From the NCBI GenBank assembly GCA_003978395.1, contig QNZV01000110.1, positions 1-12,522 on the forward strand: 12,522 bases of DNA, in the 5' to 3' direction. The DNA is from Sulfurovum sp. (lineage in GTDB: Bacteria; Campylobacterota; Campylobacteria; Campylobacterales; Sulfurovaceae). Positions within the stretch are counted from its first letter, which is position 1. Each line of letters starts with the position of its first letter. The translations under genes were made by a program, and so were the position numbers. This document shows positions 5,520 through 12,522 of this stretch, one piece after another. The notes below the pieces were generated by a model. That model made no database searches and was not told the DNA's origin. It was given only the letters and a program-made list of their open reading frames with translations.

Positions 5520-7115
5520 GTGGAACAAAACGACAACCTTCAACAACGGCTTCTTCTTGCATTGGTACTCTCATTTGCAGTATTTGTATTATTTGATATG
5601 TTTATGCCTAAAACGGCAAAGAGTATCGATCAAAATGGAACAACTATAACAAAACAAGAACAACAGACTCCAAATGTAATGAACTCAAGTTCAGCAACAT
5701 CAGCACCTATTCAACCTTCTCAAAATTTAGCACCTGTGACGACTGTAAAATCGTTGACAACGGTAAAATCAGACACATTTGTTTACACTATTGATGAACT
5801 TGGGCGTATTGCACAAGTAAAAATGCTGGAGACAAAGTATGAGTATGAGGGGAAGAAGTTAGAGCTTTTAAATCCTTTATGGGTTAAACCTTTGGAGATT
5901 CGTTTCGCAGATGTCTCTTTGAATAAAGAGGCATTGAAAACACCATATACAACTTCTACATCTACTATTGATTTAAATAGTGGTCAATCCAACAGAGTAA
6001 CATTAACTCAAAAACTATCTTCGGTAACCGTTATAAAAGAGTTAACTTTTTATAAAGATGGTCACTACGATATTCATATAAAACTCTCTAAGCCTGTAGA
6101 TTACTTTATTACTACAGGGCAGAGACCAAATGCAGACCATACTCGATATATGGTTGTTCAAGGTTCCTTGATTAAAAAAGGGAATGGTGTTGTAGAGATT
6201 TTGGAAGATGGAGATGTTGATGAGACTCTTACAATTCAAAATGCAAAATTTGCTTCTGCTTTTGATAGATATTTTACCTCTACGCTCTATAATTTTGAAA
6301 AACCTTTAAGAGTCTCTAATATCATTATAGGAGAAGATAGAGATGATGCACTCCTTTTTGTACAAGGAGAACAAGAGTTCTCACTTCATGGTTATTTAGG
6401 ACCAAAAGTTTCATCTACTCTAAAAGCGATTAACCCTGAATTGACAGATGTTATTGAGTATGGATTCTTTACGTTTATCTCAAAACCACTATTTAAGGTT
6501 ATGGAGTGGTTTCATGGTTTGGTAGGTAACTGGGGTTGGGCAATTGTTTTGGTAACATTGCTCATTAAACTTATTCTCTTCCCTCTCTCATACAAAGGTA
6601 TGATGTCTATGCAAAAGTTGAAAGACCTTGCTCCTCAGATGAAAGAGTTAAAAGAGAAGTATGGTAAAGACCCACAAAAAATGAATGCAAAAATGATGGA
6701 GATGTATAAAAAGAATGGAGCTAACCCAATGGGTGGTTGTCTCCCTATGATACTGCAGATTCCTATATTTTTTGCTATCTATAGAGTGCTTTTAAATGCT
6801 GTTGAGCTTCAGGGAGCAGAGTGGGCATTGTGGATTACAAACCTTTCTGTAATGGACCCATATTTTGTGTTACCTCTATTGATGGGTGCTTCTATGTGGT
6901 ATCAACAAAGAATTACACCAAATACAATGACCGACCCAATGCAACAAAAAATATTCCAGTGGTTACCTGCTGTTATGACAATATTCTTTATTACCTTTCC
7001 TGCAGGATTGGTTTTATACTGGTTAGTGAATAATGTCTTTACCATTGCACAACAGTTTGTTATAAACAGTGCATTTGAAAAACAAAAAGCTGCTAAAATC
7101 GCAGCACAAAAATAA
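5520..7115 (+). CDS. yidC: Membrane protein insertase YidC (Oxa1 family)
   Basis: This 531-residue inner-membrane insertase inserts and folds membrane proteins, alone or with SecYEG. The layout is that of Gram-negative YidC: an N-terminal membrane segment (about 11-29), a polar T/S/Q-rich linker, a large periplasmic beta domain (about 85-310), and the conserved five-segment Oxa1 core from about 320. The core includes PMGGCLPMILQIPIFFAIY (403-421), MDPYFVLPLLMG (445-456) and TDPMQQKIFQWLP (471-483). The groove arginine of E. coli (R366) aligns by eye with K350, in LLIKLILFPLS, so the positive charge is kept. The GTG start has AAAAAGG (5504-5510) 9 bases upstream and an initial MEQNDNLQQR fitting the family. 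jag follows 21 bases after the stop with mnmE behind it, as an apparent operon. Confidence 0.97.
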   Translation: MEQNDNLQQRLLLALVLSFAVFVLFDMFMPKTAKSIDQNGTTITKQEQQTPNVMNSSSATSAPIQPSQNLAPVTTVKSLTTVKSDTFVYTIDELGRIAQVKMLETKYEYEGKKLELLNPLWVKPLEIRFADVSLNKEALKTPYTTSTSTIDLNSGQSNRVTLTQKLSSVTVIKELTFYKDGHYDIHIKLSKPVDYFITTGQRPNADHTRYMVVQGSLIKKGNGVVEILEDGDVDETLTIQNAKFASAFDRYFTSTLYNFEKPLRVSNIIIGEDRDDALLFVQGEQEFSLHGYLGPKVSSTLKAINPELTDVIEYGFFTFISKPLFKVMEWFHGLVGNWGWAIVLVTLLIKLILFPLSYKGMMSMQKLKDLAPQMKELKEKYGKDPQKMNAKMMEMYKKNGANPMGGCLPMILQIPIFFAIYRVLLNAVELQGAEWALWITNLSVMDPYFVLPLLMGASMWYQQRITPNTMTDPMQQKIFQWLPAVMTIFFITFPAGLVLYWLVNNVFTIAQQFVINSAFEKQKAAKIAAQK

Positions 7116-7136
7116 ATTATAAGGGGAGATGTGAAC

Positions 7137-8063
7137 ATGGAGATGAAAAGAATTGAAGCTGATACATTAGAAGAAGCCTACAGCAAGGCAGCAAAAGAGT
7201 TAGCATGTTCAGTAACAGAGTTAAACTATGAGATAGTACAGTATCCTACCTCTGGAGTTATGGGTTTATTTAAAAAAACAGCAATTATTATTGCTGTTAA
7301 AAAAAATATAGTTACAAGAGAAGAAGAGCCAAGAGAAGAGAAAGTAGAAGAAGTTATAGCCAAAGAGAAAGAGGAGCTTTCAGTTGCTGAAGTAGTTGAA
7401 GAGCCTCTTCCTCCAAAAGTGAACAGTATTGAGAATTTGGTCTCTACAAATAATGATACTATTGTTGATAATTTTTTTAATGATAGTGTCAAAGAGAAAG
7501 TAAAAGTAGAAAAAAAAGAGCCTGTTGAAAAGATAGAAAATTTACAAGAAGATAGTAGTGAGTTAATATTTGATGATGATAGAGACCATCCTGAAAACAG
7601 AGAACGCTCTATTGAGATAGAAAATAAGCTTTTAAAACTTATGGGGGTAGCCTGTTTTCATATTGATACGGTAGAAGTTGATGTCTTTAATGGTATTGCT
7701 CATATCTTTATTGATGGAGAAGATGCAGCGTTACTTATTGGTAAAGAGGGCTATCGTTATAATGCTCTCTCCTATATGCTCTTTAATTGGATTAATGCTG
7801 AGTATAATCTCTATATTAAACTTGAAATTTCTGAATTTATTCAAGCTCAAGAGGAGATGATTGATAACTATTTAAAACCAATTGCAGAACATATTGTTGA
7901 GCATGGTAGAGGAAAAACAAAGCCGTTAGATGGAATTTTGGTACAGATTGCTTTAGAGAAACTTCGTGCAATGTTTCCTAATAAATATATTGCTATTAAA
8001 ACAGGAAAAGATGGTAAAAAGTTTATTATTATTAATGATTTTAATAGTAAAAAGAAAAAATAG
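7137..8063 (+). CDS. jag: Jag/SpoIIIJ-associated RNA-binding protein
   Basis: This is a cytoplasmic RNA-binding protein of about 308 residues, encoded next to yidC as usual. The Jag_N domain (about 3-55) opens MKRIEADTLEEAYSKA and contains GVMGLFKKTAIIIAV. A highly charged E/K/V-rich linker follows (60-160), then a type II KH domain with the GxxG loop as GKEG (202-205). The C-terminal part (about 235-305) lies where an R3H domain is expected but shows no R-x3-H: the matching stretch reads DGILVQIALEKL. The start is uncertain. GTG at 7131 is only 4 bases after the AAGGGG core (7121-7126); ATG at 7137 has better spacing and is chosen; ATG at 7143 would give the MKRIEA N-terminus I associate with relatives. 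mnmE starts 9 bases after the stop. Confidence 0.92.
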   Translation: MEMKRIEADTLEEAYSKAAKELACSVTELNYEIVQYPTSGVMGLFKKTAIIIAVKKNIVTREEEPREEKVEEVIAKEKEELSVAEVVEEPLPPKVNSIENLVSTNNDTIVDNFFNDSVKEKVKVEKKEPVEKIENLQEDSSELIFDDDRDHPENRERSIEIENKLLKLMGVACFHIDTVEVDVFNGIAHIFIDGEDAALLIGKEGYRYNALSYMLFNWINAEYNLYIKLEISEFIQAQEEMIDNYLKPIAEHIVEHGRGKTKPLDGILVQIALEKLRAMFPNKYIAIKTGKDGKKFIIINDFNSKKKK

Positions 8064-8072
8064 TAAATTAAT

Positions 8073-9413
8073 ATGTCTACTACTATAGCTGCCATAGCTA
8101 CGGCAACAGGTATATCATCTATTTCAATCATTAGAGTGAGTGGTTCGTTATCACTCTCTCTTGCTAAAAAAATATCTCAAAAAAATGATATTACACCACG
8201 ACATGCACACTTAACTTCTCTGTATAATAAAGAAAACCATCTCATCGACCATGCTATTCTTATCTACTTTAAAAATCCTCACTCGTTTACAGGAGAAGAT
8301 ATTGTAGAGTTTCAGTGTCATGGGGGTATGATTGTTGCTCAAGAGATTTTAGAGACACTTTTGTATCATGGTGCAGTTCTTGCTCAACCAGGGGAGTTTT
8401 CTAAACGGGCATTTTTAAATGGAAAAATAGATTTAACAAAAGCAGAAGCAATTGCAAAACTAATAGAAGCAACTTCTGTAGATGCTGCCAAAATATTGGC
8501 AAAACAGTTAAAAGGTAATCTAAAAGAGTTTATTGATGAGAGTAGGGAGGCGATGCTTCGAGCTACTGCTTACTCTGAAGTGATGATAGATTATGCTGAA
8601 GAGGATATTCCAGAGGATATTGTGGCAAATATTTTGAAACAGTTGGATTCACTGATTTTAAAAATAGAGAATATCGTGGATGCTTCCTATCGTCGTAAAG
8701 GACTTATCGAAGGGTTTAGAGTAGCAATTGTTGGGAAGCCAAATGTTGGTAAGAGTTCACTTCTTAATGGTCTTTTGAGCTATGAAAGAGCTATCGTGAG
8801 TGATATTGCAGGAACAACCCGTGATACAATTGAAGAGCAGGTAAGAATTGGTTCTCACATTATTCGTCTGATTGATACAGCAGGTATTCGTGATGCTCGT
8901 GACAGTATTGAAAAAATAGGGGTAGAGCGTTCTTTGGAGTCGATAGCTGATGCTGATGTGGTTATTGCCCTTTTTGATGCAAGTCGAGTTTTTGATGAAG
9001 AGGATGAACGGATTGTTGAGATTTTAGATGCTATAGAGGATAAAGAGATTATTGTGGCTATCAATAAATCTGATTTAGAACATGTTTTAGATAAAAATGC
9101 TCTTGAAAAATATACTCCTATTCATGTAAGTTCTAAACATAATTTCAAAAATTTAACAGTTCAACTACAGAGCTTTTTTGATGCTCTTGGACAAGATGAA
9201 GAGCTTATGTTAATTTCAACACGTCAAATAGAAGCAGTAGAAAAGACGAGAAAAGCTATCTTGGAAGCAAAAGAGCCATTAAAATTAGGAGAGCTAGAGT
9301 TTTTCTCTTATCATCTTCAAGATGCTATATCTGCATTGAGTTCCATATCAAAACCTTATGATTCTGAAGAAATTTTAGATAAAATGTTTGGAGAGTTTTG
9401 TTTAGGCAAATAG
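8073..9413 (+). CDS. mnmE: tRNA uridine-5-carboxymethylaminomethyl GTPase MnmE
   Basis: This is a 446-residue GTPase that with MnmG (not in this window) installs the cmnm5 or nm5 group on wobble U34 of tRNAs. The N-terminal folate-binding domain (about 1-118) includes SFTGEDIVEFQCHGG (71-85) and PGEFSKRAFLNGKIDL (106-121). The G domain has G1 GKPNVGKS (221-228), the K-loop GTTRD (247-251), G3 DTAG (268-271) and G4 NKSD (331-334). The C-terminus ends FCLGK, keeping the conserved cysteine (C443). All catalytic landmarks are intact and the length is normal. The ATG lies 9 bases after the jag stop, with only an A/G-rich stretch (AAAAAGAAAAAATAG) as a ribosome-binding site, so translation may be coupled to jag. 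A lipoprotein gene follows 27 bases later. Confidence 0.97.
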   Translation: MSTTIAAIATATGISSISIIRVSGSLSLSLAKKISQKNDITPRHAHLTSLYNKENHLIDHAILIYFKNPHSFTGEDIVEFQCHGGMIVAQEILETLLYHGAVLAQPGEFSKRAFLNGKIDLTKAEAIAKLIEATSVDAAKILAKQLKGNLKEFIDESREAMLRATAYSEVMIDYAEEDIPEDIVANILKQLDSLILKIENIVDASYRRKGLIEGFRVAIVGKPNVGKSSLLNGLLSYERAIVSDIAGTTRDTIEEQVRIGSHIIRLIDTAGIRDARDSIEKIGVERSLESIADADVVIALFDASRVFDEEDERIVEILDAIEDKEIIVAINKSDLEHVLDKNALEKYTPIHVSSKHNFKNLTVQLQSFFDALGQDEELMLISTRQIEAVEKTRKAILEAKEPLKLGELEFFSYHLQDAISALSSISKPYDSEEILDKMFGEFCLGK

Positions 9414-9440
9414 AATCAATAGAAAAATTAAGGAGTTTTT

Positions 9441-10190
9441 ATGTTTTCTACCAACTTTAAATATACACTAATTACGCTAATGTTGTTTGGCTTTTTGGGC
9501 TGTAATCAACGAACTATTACATTGAACCCTGAGAGAACAAGTCGTACCTCTCTACCGAGTATTATCTCCCCTTCTCAGCCTGTGGTCGTACAAGAGGAGA
9601 TTTTAATTCATGAAAATCCAAATCTAGGAGATAGAGTATCTGTACCAAAGAAGAATCCATCTGTAGAGACAACTGCTTCTGCTGTAAAGGGACATGATGT
9701 AAATATTGATGGAGAGATAGATAGAGCAGAGATGGAGTCTGCCGTAACACATAATACAACGATACAACGAATGCCATTTCCTGTTGCAGAGTATGCCCGT
9801 ATACCAAAAAGAGGATACAGTACGGTTACTGGAAGTGTTTATGTTGAAAACTCAAATAGTGGCGAAAAAATTATGGGAGAAAAAGTAAAGTTATGGTTAA
9901 ACCCTGTTACTTCATACTCCAATCAATGGTATGAACAAGATTATTTAGGTGGATATAAACTTACTAAAATTGATAAAAGAATTTTTAACTATATGAAATT
10001 AGAGTATTCAAAAGCAGATGGAACTTTTAGATTTTCAGGTGTTCCACGAGGAGATTACTATTTAGTAGGTTCTGTAAAGTGTACTAACGGGTGTGGTTTA
10101 TCAATAAAAGATAAAAAAATTCGTTTGGTTAAAAGAGTTTCAGTGGGTTCAGGTGTAACGCATATTGATTTAATGAAAAACGTTCCATAA
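9441..10190 (+). CDS. Lipoprotein with EF-hand loop and carboxypeptidase-regulatory-like domain
   Basis: This 249-residue predicted lipoprotein has no assigned function. The signal peptide ends FLGC, giving C21 as the lipidated cysteine. A disordered-looking S/P/E-rich region follows. Residues 86-97 read DVNIDGEIDRAE, a complete 12-residue EF-hand calcium loop (D1, N3, D5, G6, I8, D9, E12). No second loop is visible. From about 128, TVTGSVYVENSNSGEK through DGTFRFSGVPRGDYYLVGSV (193-212) has the pattern of a carboxypeptidase-regulatory-like beta sandwich. C214 and C218 (CTNGC) could form a disulfide. An excellent AAGGAG site (9430-9435) lies 5 bases before the ATG. It trails mnmE by 27 bases and probably shares its transcript, though no functional link is evident. 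The stop codon lies in the loop of the terminator hairpin. Confidence 0.88.
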   Translation: MFSTNFKYTLITLMLFGFLGCNQRTITLNPERTSRTSLPSIISPSQPVVVQEEILIHENPNLGDRVSVPKKNPSVETTASAVKGHDVNIDGEIDRAEMESAVTHNTTIQRMPFPVAEYARIPKRGYSTVTGSVYVENSNSGEKIMGEKVKLWLNPVTSYSNQWYEQDYLGGYKLTKIDKRIFNYMKLEYSKADGTFRFSGVPRGDYYLVGSVKCTNGCGLSIKDKKIRLVKRVSVGSGVTHIDLMKNVP

Positions 10191-10201
10191 TTGGAACGTT
10201 T
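10178..10201 (-). terminator. Perfect hairpin between convergent genes
   Basis: AAACGTTCCA (10178-10187) and TGGAACGTTT (10192-10201) form a perfect 10-bp stem with a 4-base loop. On the minus strand the stem runs into five Ts (AACGTTTTTC), which suits termination of dut. On the plus strand the T-run is short (GTTTGGGG), so it would stop the lipoprotein transcript less well. It overlaps the end of the lipoprotein gene and lies just past the dut stop at 10207. Confidence 0.75.
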
Positions 10202-10206
10202 GGGGC

Positions 10207-10887
10207 TTATGATTTTGGATAAGCCTCTTTTAACGCATCATAGAGTTCATTTGGTGTTATATCTGTTTTAGTATCTAATATAGTTTGCATTACTACATTA
10301 TCTTCTTTCCCATTCCATATTTTAATATACGAACCCTCTTTATAACCACTGTTTTGTCTAAATTTATTTAGTATATTCTTTCCAACATAGAGCTTGTATA
10401 ACTCTGGAAGTTTTAAATTGAGTTGCGATGACATATTTAAAAAAGAGATAATTAGAGTATTAATATCTGAATTACAAAAAAGAATTTTTATCATCTCTTC
10501 TACTATCTCAATCTCTTCATATGTGCTTAACTGACTCTTGGCATATTCATCTTGAAAGGTTTTAAACCCATCCATATTCGAGACTACCCTTGCAATATCT
10601 TCAATAGAACCCAAAGATTCTATTTTGTAAAGACGTAGAGTTTCACTCATGATAAAATGCCAAATATCTACAATTTCTATTTTAATATTGGCATAATCAG
10701 GAGATGCATCAATATTTTTCCAATGTTTCCATGGGTACGATTCAATCAGTTCAGCAGTTTCAAGATAGATACAGCGTCTCCAATCAATTTTTTTTCCATT
10801 TTTGGTTATGCCATTTTCCCAATTCAATCCATTGGTTGCGTCATTTAACTCTTGTTGCAGTTCTAGCATTTGTAATATTCTATTCAT
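10207..10887 (-). CDS. dut: Dimeric all-alpha dUTPase
   Basis: This 226-residue cytoplasmic enzyme hydrolyses dUTP (and dUDP in this family) to dUMP, keeping uracil out of DNA and supplying thymidylate synthesis. It is of the dimeric, all-alpha, MazG-related type found in Campylobacter, not the trimeric beta type. LQQELNDATNGLNWENG (10-26), WRRCIYLETAELIESYPW (36-53) and IEIVDIWHF (70-78) hold the metal ligands expected from the family: E43, E46, E71 and D74. The C-terminal block has VGKN (168-171), FRQNSGYKEGSY (176-187) and WNGKED (191-196). From memory the C. jejuni enzyme has nearly the same blocks. The ATG at 10887 is preceded on the minus strand by AGAGGG. The SPOR-domain gene ends 37 bases upstream on the same strand, so the two may be cotranscribed. 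Confidence 0.95.
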   Translation of the reverse strand: MNRILQMLELQQELNDATNGLNWENGITKNGKKIDWRRCIYLETAELIESYPWKHWKNIDASPDYANIKIEIVDIWHFIMSETLRLYKIESLGSIEDIARVVSNMDGFKTFQDEYAKSQLSTYEEIEIVEEMIKILFCNSDINTLIISFLNMSSQLNLKLPELYKLYVGKNILNKFRQNSGYKEGSYIKIWNGKEDNVVMQTILDTKTDITPNELYDALKEAYPKS

Positions 10888-10924
10888 TAACCCTCTTTAT
10901 TTTTTTGTTATTTTATCTTATCTA

Positions 10925-11998
10925 CTATGGTAACTTGGTTACAAAAGCACCTGTTATTATTTTACTATTAGAATATTCACTACGAAGCTCTCCTAATCGA
11001 ATTTTTGCTTCATGTATGTCTCTAAATTTCTCTAAAAAAACTTTATATTGAGTTGTGTTAGCATTATGAATCTCTTTGGTTATAAGCCCATTTTTTAATC
11101 TAGCAAACTCTTGATAAATTAGAGGAAGACTGGTTTTATAATTGAATGTACCTAATTGTATAGAGTAGACATCTTGGTGTGCTTTAGAGGTTGATATTAT
11201 TACTCTAGGAGCTTTTACAATAGGAGAAGAGAAACTTTTTGGTATGGATGTTGTCTTGAAAATTTTCTGTTTTGTCGAAAAGCTTTTTTTAGGAAAAGAG
11301 ATAGAAATTTTTTTATATTTATGTCTAAAGAGTATATTTTTGCTATTTTTATTACTTTTTAATATCCAAGCATTGTTATAGGCAGAGGTTTTTTGGCAAA
11401 CTTTTTGATAGAGCTCTTTTTTCTCCATAAGTCTCCATGTTGGCTCAGCAGATAAAGCATTTGCATAGCTGGTAATCCATGCTTTTACATTATCATTTTC
11501 AACTCGTTGAAATGTTAAAATAACTTCATTGTTTTGAAAACAGAGTTGTAGTGTTTGAAAGGTTCGTATACTTGGAAGTTTTAGCTTCTTCCATCTTTTT
11601 CCATTTTTACTATAATATAGAGATGAATACCCATTTTTTCTACTAGATACGGTATGTAACCAAATACCATTATGAGGGTCATGTACTATGGCTTGAATCT
11701 CATCATTAATAAAACTGTTGACTACTTGCCACTTTCCATTTATATCAATGATAACAGGAACATTTAGTGAGCCGTTAGGATAGAGAGCATTTTTATTAAA
11801 AGTATTAAAAAAAAGTAGTAACTTATCATTGTTAAGTTTAAAATAGTTTTTATATTGCAGTTGATTATCATTTATACACTCGTCATCAGAAAGCTTTTGA
11901 CATAGTTGACTCTTTATCTTTTGAGGCATATGTATGTTGAACGAATTAGCTTGAAGATAATGAAAAGTAAATAAAATGAAAAGTAAAAAAAATTTCAT
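10925..11998 (-). CDS. Exported SPOR-domain protein
   Basis: This 357-residue predicted exported protein starts with a hydrophobic signal sequence (1-18, MKFFLLFILF onward), probably cleaved after LQANS or nearby. There is no lipobox. The middle region (about 50-230) has repeated W/G-containing strands and one BNR/Asp-box-like piece (YYSKNGKRW, 128-136), hinting at a beta-propeller, though I cannot assign a family. The C-terminus (about 276-352) begins VYSIQLGTF and continues through YKVFLEKF and AKIRLGELRSEY to IITGAFV, the pattern of a SPOR domain. SPOR domains bind denuded glycan strands of peptidoglycan, often at division sites. AAGGGAT near 12006-12011 is the ribosome-binding site. A cell-wall role is inferred from the SPOR domain only. 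Confidence 0.85.
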   Translation of the reverse strand: MKFFLLFILFTFHYLQANSFNIHMPQKIKSQLCQKLSDDECINDNQLQYKNYFKLNNDKLLLFFNTFNKNALYPNGSLNVPVIIDINGKWQVVNSFINDEIQAIVHDPHNGIWLHTVSSRKNGYSSLYYSKNGKRWKKLKLPSIRTFQTLQLCFQNNEVILTFQRVENDNVKAWITSYANALSAEPTWRLMEKKELYQKVCQKTSAYNNAWILKSNKNSKNILFRHKYKKISISFPKKSFSTKQKIFKTTSIPKSFSSPIVKAPRVIISTSKAHQDVYSIQLGTFNYKTSLPLIYQEFARLKNGLITKEIHNANTTQYKVFLEKFRDIHEAKIRLGELRSEYSNSKIITGAFVTKLP

Positions 11999-12021
11999 AG
12001 TCGTATCCCTTGTTTTTTCAC

Positions 12022-12027
12022 ATTATA
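12022..12027 (-). promoter_or_regulatory. Candidate -10 for the SPOR-protein and dut genes
   Basis: On the minus strand a perfect TATAAT (12027-12022) lies 23 bases upstream of the ATG at 11998, giving a leader of roughly 17 bases that includes the AAGGGAT ribosome-binding site. The rest of the AT-rich gap 11999-12130 shows nothing else I can assign. Confidence 0.5.
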
Positions 12028-12130
12028 ACTTGTTTTCTTTTAATAATTTGATTAAAATGGTACAAAATTTGAGTTAATAAAGAAATTAATAATATTTTTG
12101 GAAAAAGAGGTATAAATAAAAAAAGAGAAG

Positions 12131-12206
12131 TGGAGCGGGAAACGAGATTCGAACTCGCGACATCCTGCTTGGAAGGCAGGGGCTCTAGCCACTGAGCTAT
12201 TCCCGC
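12131..12206 (-). tRNA. tRNA-Gly (anticodon UCC)
   Basis: This 76-base gene includes an encoded CCA. The acceptor stem GCGGGAA pairs with TTCCCGC. The anticodon loop is CTTCCAA between CCTGC and GCAGG, so the anticodon is UCC (glycine, GGA/GGG). The T arm has GTTCGAATC. It is the last of four tRNA genes in transcription order. Its wobble U34 makes it a candidate MnmE-pathway substrate. Confidence 0.95.
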
Positions 12207-12217
12207 GTCTACACTTA

Positions 12218-12292
12218 TGGATGGGGTAGAGGGATTCGAACCCCCGAATGTCAGTACCAAAAACTGATGCCTTACCGCTTGGCCATACCCCA
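12218..12292 (-). tRNA. tRNA-Gln (anticodon UUG)
   Basis: This 75-base gene includes an encoded CCA. The acceptor stem TGGGGTA pairs with TACCCCA, so the first pair is U1-A72. The anticodon loop TTTTGGT, between TCAGT and ACTGA, gives UUG (glutamine). The discriminator base 73 is U, whereas E. coli tRNA-Gln has G. The U1-A72 pair is a known identity element for the GatCAB amidotransferase route, which Campylobacterota use in place of GlnRS. It lies 11 bases upstream of tRNA-Gly and is probably cotranscribed. Confidence 0.95.
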
Positions 12293-12328
12293 ATAAAAAT
12301 AGTAATAATATAAAAAATTATAATTTTT

Positions 12329-12405
<77 letters not shown>

Positions 12406-12444
12406 AACTATAATAATGTTTTTATACTTATACATAAAAAGTAT

Positions 12445-12521
<77 letters not shown>

Positions 12522-12522
12522 A

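Noticed and set aside
7226..7492. Serine-rich 88-codon frame on the minus strand
   Set aside because: It is the complement of the E/K-rich linker of jag, which gives S/L/F-rich antisense products.
8855..9064. Minus-strand frame inside mnmE
   Set aside because: It is antisense to the MnmE G domain, whose motifs are all intact.
10704..11051. Hydrophobic 115-codon frame on the plus strand
   Set aside because: It is antisense to the start of dut and the end of the SPOR gene, both well supported; its hydrophobicity comes from the complement of A-rich coding sequence.
12018..12293. Open frame of 91 codons on the minus strand at the right end
   Set aside because: It runs straight through tRNA-Gln and tRNA-Gly and encodes translated tRNA sequence, so it is not a gene.

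Overview
This AT-rich window looks like a chromosomal segment of a Campylobacterota (Epsilonproteobacteria) genome, most like the free-living Sulfurimonas/Sulfurovum type. Supporting signs are the conserved block rpmH-rnpA-yidC-jag-mnmE, an all-alpha dimeric dUTPase of the Campylobacter type, an AcnB-type aconitase tail, and promoters that are mostly bare or extended -10 boxes (TGnTATAAT) without a clear -35. The placement is an inference from protein resemblance; no database search was run. I see no phage, insertion sequence, CRISPR array or defence island. This is mostly ordinary core genome.

Layout. Positions 1-174 are the 3' end of acnB, followed by a hairpin terminator. thrC (threonine synthase) follows from its own extended -10 promoter. 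Next is a stand-alone FAD oxidoreductase that matches the C-terminal half of MnmC, ending at a strong intrinsic terminator (3035-3080). On the minus strand lie a divergent SAM-methyltransferase-like gene and then a small lipoprotein with a two-CxxC zinc-ribbon-like tail. A divergent promoter region (4347-4408) separates the methyltransferase from a plus-strand lipoprotein with six cysteines in its last 38 residues.

The central block (4932-9413) encodes ribosomal protein L34, the RNase P protein, the YidC insertase, the Jag RNA-binding protein and the tRNA-modifying GTPase MnmE. Two points stand out. rnpA has no ATG, GTG or TTG codon in its whole frame, and appears to start at ATT inside the end of rpmH, nine bases after an AAAAGG site. 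The gap between rnpA and yidC is only 124 bases and holds no yidD, a gene usually found there. mnmE is followed by a lipoprotein carrying a textbook EF-hand loop and a carboxypeptidase-regulatory-like fold.

The right end is on the minus strand. A secreted SPOR-domain protein is followed by dut, and dut ends at a perfect hairpin shared with the convergent lipoprotein gene. Last are four tRNA genes, which in transcription order are initiator Met, an identical second initiator Met, Gln(UUG) and Gly(UCC), all with encoded CCA.

How the genes relate. MnmE starts the cmnm5/nm5 modification at the wobble base U34 of certain tRNAs. The MnmC(o)-like enzyme would act later in that pathway, and tRNA-Gln(UUG) and tRNA-Gly(UCC) are plausible substrates, so three parts of one pathway fall in 12.5 kb. 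YidC and Jag belong to membrane-protein insertion. Three lipoproteins and the SPOR protein are envelope proteins of unknown job.
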